Source: Cichorium intybus
Taxonomy: Eukaryota > Streptophyta > Magnoliopsida > Asterales > Asteraceae
Assembly: GCA_023525715.1 (NCBI GenBank)
Contig: CM042013.1
Span: 69,474,494-69,538,493 of the forward strand
Reading direction: 5' to 3'
DNA: 64,000 nucleotides
Part shown: in pieces, positions 10,930 to 24,070 of the stretch
Numbering within the stretch: the first letter of the stretch is position 1
How the letters are laid out: each line of letters starts with the position of its first letter
The notes under the pieces: generated by a model
What the model was told of the DNA's origin: nothing
The model's input: the letters and a program-made list of their open reading frames with translations, nothing else
Databases searched by the model: none
Position numbers and translations under genes: made by a program

Positions 10930-13330
10930 TATGAGTTATGTCTTGATGACCCTTCACCCTTCTCAATAAGCTCTCAAACTCCTCCTCACGTTATCAGTTA
11001 TGAATGTTGGTTTCACCGGCTTTCTTCACTTGTGCTTTAATGTCAGAATCTCGTATAAAATGCCTCTGCATAATAAAAAATTATTAATTACAAACATGCA
11101 ACTTAAATCACATCAAACAATTTAAACATAAGCTGCTAATTCCTGATGTGTTTATAAAACAAAGAGAGGTTGCTGGGTTTTCTTATTTCAAGCATAAACA
11201 GGCTGATAAATCTCTGTAATGGCAGCCTTGTGGCAGTAGCAATTATGTGACAAGCTTTTGGATCCGTGAACCAACAAATATATATATATGGCTAAGTACT
11301 TATATAAAAAAAATTACATTATCATGTGAGTTATTTAAAAAGCAATTGCTCACTTTACTGAATTGGTTTTTTTTTTTGGCCAAGTTCGGGTGCAAGAAAA
11401 TATCTAACTGATTAATTCATTCGTTGCACAATGTCTCTATTTTGTTTTTGTAAACCTATATAAACATCCCCCTACTATTGTATGAATAAAATCCATTTGA
11501 AGTTCACTTAACAAATCAACACCAAATACCATTCTATTATCGACTACAAGATCCACTATTACCTCCCATGAAATAAATTGCAATACATATAGACAAGTTC
11601 AAGCTTTCACTAGATATCAACAAAAAAGAAAATTAAAAGATCTAAAACACAAAAATGAAAAAGATTGACATGGTTGTTATATATACCTAAAATTAGCTAA
11701 AACAACTTTTTCAAATTTAACACTACTCAATAGATCTAGTGTCAGCAAAAGGACTTTGACTAACACACATGGGTTGCACCAAATGATATGTTTTTAAAAA
11801 AAGGGCATGCCCTTTCTAAGGGTTCCATTTCAAAGACTATACTAGAAAAAGTTCAAAGGTAAATTAACTTTATACACAAGCATATAGATATCATCAAGTT
11901 TTGACTTCAGTCATTAGCTAAACACTCATTATGACAATCAAATATTGAAGCTTGTTCATTATTAGTGTTTAGATTACCATTAAGAAGTAGATCACATCAT
12001 TCAGAAAGAATCAAATATAAAAAATCATTTTATGAGTTAGAAAATATAAAGGAATTGAGGAAGCAATTTTTGAGGATTAAAATATTTCCCACTATGCACA
12101 AAATTTTGTTCATCATTCTGGACTTTATGCTAGAAGGACTGTGTACTATCCTAATTAATATATAAAATTAAAGAAAAGTAATTGGAATAGAAAAGATTGA
12201 ACCACCTGTTAAGGAAATAAACAAATGACTATGATTTGATATATGATTAATCAGATGAATTTGTGAAACAGCATGTTAAACTGACTTGAAAGAATGTGCC
12301 TTTATAGTAACCTGCTGCGTACAGGAAGATAATGAGATCTGAAGCAGTGATGATTGATGATGACTGAAAACTACAAAGCGAATGGAAGTTGGGGTTTTTC
12401 TTTGCCTTACGATTGAAAAGCTTCTCTATAAGTAATCATATTTATTAGGGCATGGAAATTTCCAAGAAACTAATGTGAGGCAACTTCCAATAAGGTTCAA
12501 ATTCTACTATTTGGAAAACTCCAAGAAAGCAATGATAATTATTGAGGCAAATCTAAAAAGTCCAATAAAGTTCAATAATGCAATGATATTTGTTAGGAAA
12601 TTTCCAAAAAGTAATTAGCGCGTTATCATCATACAGAATAAAGTTTTTCGGTAGTAAGTCTTTAGGAAAAAGGAACAAAATCTGAATAATTAGTAAATCT
12701 TGTGTTTTGGTAGGCCTTTAAACACACAAATTCAGTATCAAATCAAACATCCATACACAAATTGAAGCAGAAAGAATAAAGCTTCATTTTTCCATTTCTG
12801 TAAACCTTCAAACATACAGAAAGAAGCACCAATTCAAAATTTAACAAAAAACTACTAAAATTAAAATGCAAACTATGGACCTGATGATATAGACACAGAT
12901 TAAACTAAAAGAAACGATATTAATTCAGCAAAATAAGAAGCAGTTTTCAGGAACAGGAAAAGGGTTTTCTGATTAACACAAATTACACAAAAATTGGTAA
13001 GGAAATAGATGAAATCTAAAGAGTAAATAATTACCAATCAAGAACACGGGTTTGGCGTTGGAAGTTGGAGACGATGAGGTCTGGGTGCACAGGGGAGAGA
13101 TTTTGCGACGAAATTTGAAGGTTGGAGATGGTGAGGTTCGGGTTCACTGGTGAGATGTTGAAGTGAGGTGTAGATGAAGGTTGGAGATGGCGGGAGGTTG
13201 AAGATGGTGCAGGTTTTTGTTATCAGAACGTTGCTGATGGGGCAAAAACCAAAGGGTAATTTGGTCCAAAGATACTTTTTCCAGTTTGTTCTTTCTTTGT
13301 TTGTAAATATGGACGCCCCGTCATATCATG
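10930..13330 (-). promoter_or_regulatory. Upstream region of the TIR gene (5' leader and promoter)
   Basis: Up to about 12430 it resembles 38186-39560, upstream of the intact TNL. Shared parts are the TTATGAGTTATGT segment at the start codon, GTTGGTTTCACCG, CTTCACTTGTGCTT and ATGCAACTTAAATC. Shared splice-like ACCTG motifs at about 12311 and 39499 suggest a leader intron, which is inferred. 13030-13200 has GGTTGGAGATGG repeats of leader type. No other gene was found. The open frame 11965-12165 is not conserved. Confidence 0.45.
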
Positions 13331-14740
13331 CACATTTTATGTATATTTACATTTTTGACGTCTTAAAATTAAAGTCCATTTTTCTCCCATTTAACTTGGA
13401 TGATACATTATATTTTAGATATTTAATTTTAAATTTTAAATTATTATTTTTAATATATTATCACATAAACTTATTTATTTAGACTATTTAATTTCTAAGG
13501 TATAACCTTTTAACAAGTTATATTGTTAAAAGTATTGTTAATATCTTTAAATCAGAAGAAAATGAATTAATAGGGTAACATTTTCCATTTTTACATGCTT
13601 AATCATTAATGTTTTCTTTTTCTATGCAAAATACGTCATTGAATTTTGTTTTTGTACACAGCAAGTCTTTTTGACATGCTACTTCATGTTAGTTGATATT
13701 GTTTCATTTATACATATATTTCGGCAATATTGAGTACATAAATACGTGTTTTTGGTAATATAGTGAGATAAATGATACTGATTACGCTTAAATTACCAAA
13801 ACATGATAAATGACTATGCTCACGAAAAAAACTGAACACAGGGCTTAAACACACAACACGGAAAAAACCACGAGGAGCAGGCAAATAGCAGCGCAGAGCA
13901 TGCAACATATGTGTCACGTACGCATGATGATACGTGCAGCATATGAATTGTGATACGCCCTGTGACACCGGCGGCCGACAAAGAAATAGTGGCCAGAAGG
14001 ACCTATTGCTGAGTTACTACAGTTAGATTGGCCAATTTAACAATGTAACTTCAATCATACCTGTTTAACCGATCATTAGGTAGATTTGACTAGAGATTGA
14101 CCAAATCCTAGGGTTAGGTAACGAAGGTAGAGACTTTCACGTGTATGTCCAAACTTGCATTTGAGGACCAATCTATGCAAGCATTTTGATTATCATGACC
14201 ATTGAGATCAAAACTAGAATAATTTTTGTATGATATGAAAGTAATAGTTATCTCGCATGCCATAACATCCATTGAGTTAAAGCCTTTATACTTATAGAAC
14301 TAGGGAGTTGGACCAAGACACCTAGAAGGATTTAGTAATCGGTATTAGCTTTTAATATCCATTGCACTTGTAGCATATCAAACCATGGTTGAATTAAATC
14401 TAAGTATGATATTTTATTTATATTTATGTTTAAAGCTTGCATTTACATTTTAGTCTTTAAATAAACTATTGTCTCTTGACACACCACAATATCTTTTCTT
14501 AAATCCTCATTTGTTATATTGTTTGTTTGTTTGTTTTAAAGCATAATTGTTAATTGATAATTGGGTTTTCTTAACTTAAATATACATTTCCCTAGGGTCT
14601 GACAACCCGGATTTACTATTTCTATATTAGAAGGTGTATAAAAGTTGACATATGTAATATAGTAACATAACGAGTACCTTGTAACTATATTCGGTGGATG
14701 ACTAATATATGTTAAATTTCTATTTTGAAAGAAAATGGTG
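13331..14740. other. Intergenic, eroded retrotransposon debris
   Basis: No gene is supported. Short stretches look like LTR starts, such as TGTGACACCGG at about 13959 and TGACAACCCGG at about 14599, but no partner ends or target duplications were found. The TGACAACCCGG piece may be the left end of the element whose gag follows at 14751. Confidence 0.3.
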
Positions 14741-14750
14741 AATACCCGAA

Positions 14751-15180
14751 GTGGTCGATGAACGAGTGGCTCACGTGGAAGACGAGCCAGGTCACAATAT
14801 TCAGTGCGTTAACCAGACAACGAGAGGAACATATATAGATCAGGTGTCGAACATACGATACAAGATTGCAGCGGTGGTGGAGAGGGCGGGGCAAGAAATT
14901 CTGCCCACCGTTATCAGCCCGATCAAATTTGCGAGTGAAGGTCCCAGTGATCCGGCTAAACGAGCTAATTGTACATATAAAGATATACAGGACTGTAAGC
15001 CTACGGAATTTACGGGAGCGGGTGATTCGGTAGCAGCCATGACTGGCTAACTCATATCGAAAAAATATTACGAATGAGTAAATGTGCTGAGGCAGATAAA
15101 GTGAAATTTGCAACTAATTTATTACAAGGAGTAGCTCAGTCTTGGTGGGAAATAACGAGCCAAACTCTTAGGGATGCATT
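14751..15180 (+). pseudogene. Gypsy gag relic, 5' part
   Basis: The first frame runs to a stop at 15050. The downstream reading continues in another frame as THIEKILRMSKCAEADKVKF and then AQSWWE, the usual gag block of plant Ty3/gypsy elements. One base appears to be missing near 15040. The coding sequence is then cut at 15180 by a solo LTR and resumes at 16619. Confidence 0.75.
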
Positions 15181-16618
15181 TGTAACGACCGTTTTTCAAA
15201 AAAAAAAATTTGAATAGTAACTCCGGCGGCGTGAATAGTGCTCGCGACGCGACGTGAATAGTGCTCGCGACGCGAAGGCCTGGCAGAAGCTTCTCGAGAA
15301 GTGCGCGATGAGGTAAGTGCTTACGTAATGGTCACGATGCGACCGGGGGTCCGTCGCGACGCGAAGAGGGTCCAGAGGCCTATAAATAGGAGCTCCAAGC
15401 CTCATTTTTGGGCAAAACACATACTAAACACTCATATACTATAGAGGAGTGCGCTAGTAAGGAAGAGGTGTTATAAGAGAGGGAAATCAATAGGATCGGG
15501 TAGCAATCATCGTCTCGACACACGGAAAGTAAGTTCCAAACCTTTAGTACAATTATAATAGTATTTTGTAAACAATATGAAGGGAAGGATTGCTTGTCAT
15601 TTTGACTTATATCAAATAACCAAGTTCAAGCCAGGAGATAACCCAGGCTATGGAGACTTTGTTCCGAAATAATGCTGATTGATTTACTTACGAGAACGGT
15701 GCCTAGGCCGGTTACATGGGATCTGGTTGTTGGATTTTCCGAAAGGCTAAAATGCTGAAAGGATCCTGCCACCCCATCTAATCTTCTACCTGGCCGTTCT
15801 TTACTTGATAAGTCATGAAGTGTTATTTTGGAACTATTAAAAGGGTGAATGGAAGATTTATAAATGATAGATTTTGTACTGTGTTAACAGTTAAAGAGGG
15901 AATACGAAGCAGAGATAAACGTTGTAGTCGACTATAATCAGGTGAGTTTCTCACTACATTGTGTGGACGTTATATGTGCTTTACTTTTATTTTGTGTGCT
16001 TATAAGATGTTTGTGGACAGTACCAAGTTGTGTGTATATAACTTCCTATTATAGTTGTATGGGTTAGGGTATGGTGTGTGGTTAGTGCTAGACGTGTTTA
16101 GGTCTAGTGTGTAGAAAATACGGGCTCGACGAACTGAGCAATAGGATGACTCGACGTACAGAGTATGCGTGGCTCTGAGTGCTGAGCGGTGGAGTTTGAT
16201 TTATTGAGCAGATACGCATGACTCGACGTACAGAGTATGTGCAACTCTAAGTGCCCAGCAGGGAAATTAGATTCACTGAGCAAATACGTATAGGATGATA
16301 TATACTGGGTAGAGCAGGATATGTGACGTGTGGTTGTATTTTTCCTGTTAGGGGTAAAGTATGTGTAGCTGATATACTGTGTAGTTGTTGGAACTCACTA
16401 AGCCGTGTGCTTATCCTTTCCCTATTAAATTACCATTTCAGGTTGTACAGGTGGAAATGACGGCCGTGCATGACGGGTACACACTGATGCTACTTATGTG
16501 GAGATTTACACGGTGAATTGATGTTTAAAATGATTTTTAAATACCTTCAAAATGTTAAATATTGAATAAATTGATATTTATTTAAATGAAGATGCTTTAT
16601 TAAAAACCGGGTGTTACA
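15181..16618 (+). mobile_element. Solo LTR nested in gag, TSD GCATT
   Basis: It starts TGTAACGACC and ends GGGTGTTACA, flanked by perfect 5-bp GCATT (15176-15180 and 16619-16623). Inside are a tandem GTGAATAGTGCTCGCGACGCG pair (15229 on), TATAAATA at about 15380, and two copies of an ACTCGACGTACAGAGTATG segment (16148 and 16212). No internal retroviral region is present, so it is a solo LTR left by LTR-LTR recombination. It is a sister of 1-1366. Confidence 0.92.
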
Positions 16619-16623
16619 GCATT

Positions 16624-17330
16624 GGTGTGTAATTTTACGTGGGAACAATTCAAGGTGAGATTTAACAAGGAGTATCGTTATGGTGTTGTGATACGACAGT
16701 TGGAAAATGAGTGTATGCATCTAGAACAATGTGACAGATCAGTGCAAGAGTATACGATGACTTTCATGGAGAAGGCGCGATTTACGATGATACAGAAGTG
16801 TGAAAGATACGATGACTGTCATGGAGAAGGCGTGGTTGCGTTAATACAGAAGCGGGAAAGATTGATCGTTAGTTGAGGGGTTTGAAAACCTCAATCCGAG
16901 AATTCGTACGATCTTCACACTCATTACTTTTCGACAAGTAGTTGAGGCTGCGAAAGAACGAGAAAAAGAGTTGGAACGCGGGAAAGAAAAAGAAGAAAAA
17001 GAGATCGAGTAACGCAAAATGAGTTCAAAATCAAAACGAGCTCAAGAAGGAAGTGTCGAGGAATCGGACGAAGATAAGATTGAGGAGTACGAATCTCAAC
17101 CAACACTAGTAAAAGAATATATCGAGGAGTCAATATACGAGGAATGAGTATCGGATGATGATTTTGGGAGTCATGATATTATTCCCAAATCTCTTAAGTG
17201 TTTCCAGTGTAGCAAGGTTGGGCATATGGCAAGGGATTGCAACGAGGAGGAGTCGGTGTGTTTTAGATGTCGAGAAAGTGGTCATCTTCACCAAGATTGT
17301 CTGGGAAGGATGCAGACAAAGGATTAGGGG
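16624..17330 (+). pseudogene. Gypsy gag relic, 3' part with two zinc knuckles
   Basis: The gag frame resumes with FTWEQFKVRFNKEY and QEYTMTFMEKARF, and then breaks at a stop at 16876. Around 17200-17310, in another frame, two CCHC knuckles can be read: CFQCSKVGHMARDC and CFRCRESGHLHQDC. A local duplication at about 16755-16835 (CATGGAGAAGGCG twice) and several stops make it a pseudogene. No protease, RT or integrase follows before the polypurine tract at about 17655. Confidence 0.75.
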
Positions 17331-17670
17331 TAGTATTTCTATGTTTGTCGAAATTATTAGTTATTATGTACCTAGTCTAAATCATCTATTTTGTGTCTGT
17401 ACGAGTTGACTTGACTGTGGTGAGGTTGTGATTGTTAATAATGAGAAATTGGGATAAAAGACTCGGTTCCTGATGAGTACTAGGAACTACAATCCGAACG
17501 AAGTTGTGGGTGTTATAAACGATATTCAGGTTAGGAAAGTAAGACTTAATTCCTAACGAGTTATGGGAATTGTAGTCCAGGGGAGAACGAACAAGTTAAG
17601 AATGAACAGTGCGTAATGTCTTAATTCTCTAGCGATTCTCAGGACAAAATCTTTTTAGGGGGACAGAGTT

Positions 17671-18330
17671 GTAACACCCCAAGAATGACTCATAAATACT
17701 TACGCACTATTTGGTGGTTAAAGCATAAAAACTAGAAGAACATATAGGAAAAAAGAATGGAGCCCAAACGGAGCTCGTATGAGAAAGTTACGAGTACGCA
17801 AATGATAAATCTTATATCCTCATAATATTTCCTCCTACTTATCATCCTAACCATTTGAAATGATGACAAGTGTCTTGTTCAATAAAATTAATAATATTTT
17901 AATCCACTTGTCACTATTTCACATAGTTAGGAGGATATTTAGGAGGAAAAATTAGGAGGATATAAGATTTATCAATAAAAATAGAAGTTTTGTAATAAAT
18001 TGTTGATAATTAAAAGTGAGATTACGGCCCCACCGGGAATGGGGAGTACATGTAATAAGTGTTATAAGTTGAGTATTATGTTAACTAAGTAGTTCCGGGA
18101 AGTCGGGATGGTCACCGGGTCAACCGGGAGCAAAAACTAATTTTCCAACAAATTTAACGTCACTCAAGTACCCCATTTTGGAGGCCTAAAAATTCGACTT
18201 CTTGATGTCCAAAATGAGCATGCAATATACCATTGGAAACTAGACATTTAGAACTAAATAACGCAAAATGAATCGGGTCAAACGAACGTCGTATGATGGA
18301 GACATGAGCAAACGAAGTTGACAAAAAACT
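17671..18330 (+). mobile_element. Probable 3' LTR start of the gag element
   Basis: TGTAACACCCC begins at 17671, directly after TTTTTAGGGGGACAGAG, which looks like a polypurine tract. This would put the 3' LTR immediately after gag, with pol deleted. The right end of the LTR was not found, so the end given is approximate. The foldback at 17803-17974 lies inside it. Confidence 0.45.
17803..17974. mobile_element. Small foldback MITE (172 bp)
   Basis: TGATAAATCTTATATCCTC at the left is the exact complement of GAGGATATAAGATTTATCA at the right. The mirror goes on through ATTTCCTCC and the GTGACAAGTG-type centre. No gene lies inside. The target duplication is hidden within the palindromic ends. 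Confidence 0.7.
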
Positions 18331-19693
18331 AAAACTGCACAGCCGCGAGAGTGGGCCTCACTCTTTGACGGACAGTGGCGCGTGGTGGCGCATGTACGGC
18401 AGGAATGAGTCCAAATTGAGCAGGAAAGTTACGGGAGTGGGTGGTGACGTCACAGATGACGTAAGAATCCGCTTTTTGACCATTTTTGCTTAGAAAATGG
18501 ACGTTTTTTGGGAAAGTTCGACTAAATATATTTTTATAGTAACATAAGGTGTTTGTGATATGTCCGATCCTCATCCTAATTGCACAATTACCTTTAGAAC
18601 TTTATATACACAAACATGTACACGCGATACTATACCTGCAACATATTACCACAACATGGAAGATATTTAGCACCAAAATAACGGGGCTTTATCCATCAAT
18701 ATTCTGATGGCTTTGGTATATTTATTTAGGGTAGTTATAGCGTTAAATTAAACGGTAGGCAAGTGTATATATTTGACACTATAAGTCTTTTATGGAAATG
18801 ATAATTCATCATTTCCAGCCTTCATCTATAACTCACCTTCATATCTCCCCAATGAACTCAAACCTCACCATTTCCAACAACCAACCATTTCCAACACAGC
18901 GGCGAACCCTGAACAAAATCTCAAGGGTAGCACGCCAAAAAATTTACACTACGCCTAGACCAAAAAATTTCTCAAAAAAGTTACACTGTGCCAAAAATTT
19001 TGACCCAAAGGCCCGCCAGTGGCCTCAGTACACATCTCATTGTGAATCATCCATAACCCGCAATAAGTAATAACAAATATTAACGATTCAGGTAATCACA
19101 CAACCCACAACCACACCATTTTGAAGTTTTGTGGTTTTCCCTTTTTAATAGGAAGGGTAAACGTCGAAACTCAAATATGCAATTCAGTCAAAGTCACACA
19201 TGAATCCATAACTCCCACAACTCCTTAATAAGTCTATATTTTCTAAATTTGATCCATAGAACTTGAGATATCAAAATAGCCAATTCATTGGTTCATTTTG
19301 ACATAGAAACATCAACTCTAAACTAATTTACTTATCTAATTCATAGATCAAAACTAAATTTTGAATTTCACATAAAAGCTAGGATTTAGAACCCCAAATC
19401 TTCTCCCTGAGTTTATTCATATCAACCTTATTTTCTTGAGAAAAATTACACAAATGGTGTTAACAAAGTCCAATTCGATAATAAGCCCATATTTTTCTTA
19501 CACGAGGATTCCTGTGTATTTTGAAAGTGTATTTCTTACCCCAAACATATTGACCGAGTGTGTATGCTTGTGAGTGGTGATTTCAAGTTCAAAATCATAT
19601 GAGAAGAGAGATTAAAGTAAAGATCATAGGTTTTGAGCTTCACAACTCTATTGAAGAGCTTTGGATGTAAACTAGTATTCAAATTTCAAAAAA

Positions 19694-20287
19694 AAATAAA
19701 TAAATATCCCTAATAGTTACTTATTTGTTTCATTCTTGCAAGATGAGGTATTGAGAATGAGACTAAGAAGCCGAGAGGTAGTTGCCAGACGACCGGAGCT
19801 ATCAAACTGCCGACATTGGCGAAGATGAGATGGACAGCGAAAGGCAAAAGGGGTACGGGCGGGAAGCTTCTCGTTTTCGTCGATGATGCTAGTCGATTTC
19901 CCAATTGAATAAACAAGACATTGAAATTGGGCTAATTCATTTCGGCTACTTTAATTTAAATTGGATTGAGCTAATTTTCAAATTTCAACAAAATAAATAA
20001 ATATCCCTAATAATTACTTATTTGTTTCATTCTTGCAAGATGAGATATTGAGAATGAGACTAAGAAGCCGAGAGGTAGTCGCCAGACGACCAGATTTAAC
20101 AAACTGTCGACATTGGCGAAGATGAGATGGACAGCGAAAGGCAATAGGGGTAGGGGCGGGAAGCTTCTCGTTTTCGTCGATGATGCTAGTCGATTTCCTA
20201 ATTGAATAAACAAGACATTGAAATTTGGCTAATTCATTTCGGCTACTTTAATTTAAATTGGATTGAGCTAATTTTCACATGACACAT
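19694..20287. repeat. Tandem duplication, period 297 bp
   Basis: Two near-identical copies carry the same 68-codon minus-strand frame (19710-19916 and 20007-20213, offset 297). Shared landmarks are GGGAAGCTTCTCGTTTTCGT (19861 and 20158) and GAAGCCGAGAGGTAGT. The frames have no domain that I know. They look like part of a non-autonomous transposon rather than a gene. Confidence 0.8.
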
Positions 20288-20369
20288 TTGAATTGGGATA
20301 TGAATTTTTTAGTATGGACTTTAATATTGGAGTTAAGAATTTTTAGGGGTAGCCTAATTATTTTTCACG

Positions 20370-20525
20370 ACAATGTAACTTGGAGACAAATTTGGTTAAA
20401 GATGTCTTCTCGATCCCACCTATTTCTAAAATAGTGAGCATGTCTGCATCTTTCATCTTTCAATCATGAAGTCATAAAGTTAATATGATAGTCCGTCCCA
20501 ATAAGTAATGACGAACGGATAATAA
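20370..20525 (-). pseudogene. Stray NB-ARC P-loop fragment, block B copy
   Basis: It is the paralogue of 4665-4832. On the minus strand it reads GGIEKTSLTKFVSKLHC, so the P-loop glycine before Lys is Glu (GGIGKT to GGIEKT), which would abolish nucleotide binding. It lies about 7.6 kb beyond the 3' end of the intact TNL on the same strand and has no exon partners. Confidence 0.75.
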
Positions 20526-22249
20526 GTAGTGAAGAATGTATAAATGGTGTAGTTGAGTGGGGTCTTTTTATCTGATATGTATATATATTGGAAATATGTA
20601 AAAGAAAAAGGAATAAGATATTAAAAAGGGTAGAATAGACATTGTACATGTTCAATGACCAAGTAAGAAATTAAAAACATAAGGACCATCCTTGTCAACA
20701 AAGAAAATTAGGGACTGAACCTATAACATTTTATAAACATGTATCACAACAAAAAAACGCAAAGTCTCTGTCTAAATCTAGATTTTGAGCCACCAGCCCA
20801 CCACCGACGTCCTATCCCTTCACACTTACCACTTCCATTGATCTTGATGGGGAATCAATTTTTGGAACTTTCGATTTTGGGATCTAGAAGGAGACGATGA
20901 AGTCGATGGGCATGACTCATGAGGTTGCAATGATGGTTTCATGTTTTGTTATACATTTGTATTTCAGGTTTTGGTTTGCATTTGGGTTTCAGGTTTTAAT
21001 TTTAGTTTTAAGTTTTGATTTGAGGTTAGAATTTGAGTTGCAGCCTACAGGTTATGTTTTGAGTATAAGGATTTGTTTTTTATTTAATGTTAGAATTTGA
21101 TTATTAGATTATTAGTTTCATGTTTTGATTTGAGTTTCAAGGTTTGATTTCAATTGCAGTGGTTGATGGCGATGGTTGTGTTTGATGGCAGAGGTGGTCG
21201 TAGAAGCTTGTGGTGTTTGATAGCAGAGGTGATGGTCTTGATGGGGAGAGAACGGTGTGGGGTGGTGTGACCCATTTGTTACATTAATCATTTTTTATAG
21301 TTTAATAATATATACATGATAAATTAATTAAAAATGAAGTAGATAAGGGTAATATAGTCCTTTCATTTTTTACAAGGACGAAAGTCGTAACAAAAGAATA
21401 ACACAGGGACCGTCCGAGTGCAAAAAAAACGTTAGGAAAGAAACACATAACTTTGACCAAACCACATGGACGATTTCAGTAGTTTACTCTTTATATAATT
21501 TTATCTAAAACTTAATAATTAGGGTAAATTCTGTAAAAGACACTAACTTTACCAAAAATTTCGATTTTGACACTCAGTTTTTTTTCAATTTAGTCATTAT
21601 CTTTTTAATTTTTTTCATAAAAGACACTACCATTTTAATTGAGTTTCAAAATTAACCAATTGACTTGGAGAGTCGGTTTAACCGGTTACCAAAGGCCAGG
21701 TCACCGGTTATCACTTAAACCCGTATGCCAACACTTAAACCCGTATGCCAACACACTCTTTCAAGGTTCAATCGGATATGAAACGAAACACACTCTTCAA
21801 AGCTTGAAAGAGGAACAAATTCATCGATACTTATTTCAAACTTCAATCGGATATGAAACGGGAACACAGTCATCTCTGCAAGTCGATCACATAGGAGTTG
21901 GGGAACTAGGTTTCTCTGCAAGTTGAAACGGGAATTAGGTTTCACCGGTTACAAGAGGCGAAATCGATGATCGCGTAGGAGTTCGATGTCCAAAATCAAA
22001 TGAAATTCGGATATGAAACTCGATTTAAGGTTAGTTGCCAAGCGGATCATCCCCCCTTGTCTGTGTCTCTCGTTAAGTGTATGATGCAGGCATTGCCATT
22101 TTAATTTTGCTTTTATGATGCTATTTGATTTCAAGTTTGCGACTGTGCTAAGAACGTACAAAAGAAATCCGTTGTCTGTGTCTCTCGTTAACTGTATGAT
22201 GCTTTTGTTGCCATTTCAATTTTGCTTTTATGATGCGACTGTGCTAGGC

Positions 22250-22890
22250 TATGACACATTCCAAGTAGACTTGGAACAAGGTCTTTGTACATGTAGGATG
22301 TGGGAATTATCTGGCATTCCGTGTGTCCATGCTTGTGCAGCTATGAACTACACACACCAACATCCAGATGAATACATAAGATGAATACATAAGCGACTGG
22401 TTTAGCAAAAACAAATTTGTAGAGACTTACAAAGGAAATATTAGGCCACTAAATGGTAGTAGTATGTGGGCTAAAACCCCTTACACTAAACCACTACCAC
22501 CAATGGCGAGAAGAATGCCAGGCAAGCCTAAAACCAAAAAGAGAAAACATGCAACAGAGGATGATAGTGGATATAAGAGAGTACGAGCCAGTGGTGGAAG
22601 TATAATTTGCAGAAACTGCTGGGAACAAGGACACAACAAAAGGACATGCAAAAATCAAACAAAACCACCACCACCAAAAGAGAAGAAAAAGATTGGAAGA
22701 CCGTTGAAAACAAGCCAGCATGATACGGGCATCCAACCTATGCCAAGCAGATATGGTCCTACCATTGGAAGACCATTGAAAACAAGCCATCATGAGATAG
22801 GCAAAAATCAAACAAAACCACTACCACCAAATGAGAAGTTGCATGAAGGAATTGCAGGGACACAAGATGTACAAATTTTATTTTTTTAAA
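22250..22890 (+). pseudogene. MULE transposase C-terminal part: SWIM finger and zinc knuckle
   Basis: The first frame ends with CTCRMWELSGIPCVHACAA, a SWIM zinc finger (CxC...CxH) as found after the DDE core of MuDR-type transposases. A stop follows at 22382. The next frame (22464-22889) has a basic RRMPGKPKTKKRKHA stretch and the CCHC knuckle CRNCWEQGHNKRTC, plus two GRPLKTS(Q/H)H repeats. This order is the usual C-terminus of plant MULE transposases. The N-terminal FAR1-like and DDE parts are absent. Confidence 0.75.
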
Positions 22891-22990
22891 TATGTGATCA
22901 TAACTACAAGATGTACAAGTTATCGTTTTTCTTAATATGTGATTGTAACTATGTAATTTTTATGTAATTTTTTACTAGGGCAATGACAAG

Positions 22991-23377
22991 TTGGATGATG
23001 GCATTGCAGCGAGACAAGAAGCAACTGGTCCTACCATTGAAGTCGGGGATGACGGACGACAAGAAGTAGACGTTGTACAAACTTTGAAGGGTCATGTAAC
23101 TGCTAAAGACCTTATTGAATCAAGATACAGAATGACTGAAGTTGTAAATGTCTTACCGGAGACACCATTACCACTTATGGTGGAACAACTGTCACAATGT
23201 GATAAAGAAGTAGACGTGGTTGCTGAAACACAACAACAGGAATTTATTGAAGAAACGCAACCATCAAAGCAAAAGCTGAAATCCAGGAAGAAGTCAGAGA
23301 GAATTCTGAAAGCAAAACTGAGTCAAATTAAGGGTGGTCCAGGTTCAACCAGTGGCGATCCTTATAATTTGGAGTAG
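22991..23377 (+). pseudogene. Possible last coding segment of the MULE transposase gene
   Basis: This 128-codon frame ends in a basic KSRKKSERILKAKL segment and GGPGSTSGDPYNLE. Such Lys/Arg-rich tails occur after the zinc knuckle in MULE transposases, so it may be the terminal exon. Acidic and Gln-rich stretches precede it. The link to the previous frame through the 100-bp gap (22890-22990), possibly an intron, is inferred. Confidence 0.45.
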
Positions 23378-23589
23378 GTTGGAGTTAGTGATTTTAGGGG
23401 TAGATGGGTAATTATTTTTGTAAGCCCTTTTTGTAAATGTATCCCCCTAGATAACAGTTTATTTTGTAAATTATATACCAGAACTAGAGTACCCTTTTTA
23501 TAATTTGGCTTGGGTACTTGGAACATTCAGTCATTGTGAATCACAATGACTTTCAGGTAAAACTTAAATGTTGACTGAATACCATTTCA

Positions 23590-24070
23590 TCTTTATATAG
23601 CAACGTACTTTCATTTAATTGCATATTATAGCAACGTACTTTCATTTAATTGCATATTATAGCAACGTACTTCTGTTCAATACCCATTGAAATGTCATGG
23701 CTTGTAACACAAACTTACCTGGAACATTGAAATGTAAAGTACAATGTCTAAATTATTCTTTTATATCATTTGTTTCCATCTGATATGATCTGTTTTCAAA
23801 GTACAATGTCTAAATAGACATTGTAAAGTACAATGTCTAAAAGAGTGTATCTGATCTGATCCGTTTTCAAAGTACAATGGACCTTACCATTGAACACAAT
23901 TTCTAACTTATCCTTTTATAGCAACATACTTCAAAGTACAATGTCTAAATTATCCATCTGATCCGATATGATATGATATGATCTGATCTGATCTGACCTT
24001 ACCATTGGACCTTACCATCTGATCTGATCTGTTTCCATCTGATCTGATTTGTTTTCCATCTGATATGTTT
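23590..24070. repeat. Simple and short tandem repeats inside the MULE
   Basis: Three copies of a 31-bp unit containing TATAGCAACGTACTTTCATT start at about 23597. From 23830 to 24065 there are runs of GATCTGATCTGATCT with variants (GATATGATATG). The first motif belongs to the dispersed TATAGCA-GTACTT family. No gene is present. Confidence 0.65.

Larger units (their letters stand above)
18790..21510. repeat. Segmental duplication block B, part 1
   Basis: It matches block A at 4430-5043, but with two stretches that A lacks. One (18890-20370) holds a GGGTAGC-type repeat with an internal tandem duplication. The other (about 20735-21460) holds no clear gene. Around 21490 it has the uninterrupted site where block A received its hAT MITE. 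Open frames here are not conserved between blocks. Confidence 0.7.

Noticed and set aside
14712..15113. 133-codon minus-strand frame
   Set aside because: It is antisense to the gag relic, which has recognisable gag motifs on the plus strand.
19710..20213. Two related 68-residue proteins
   Set aside because: They are the same frame in two copies of a 297-bp tandem duplication, with no domain or support outside the repeat.
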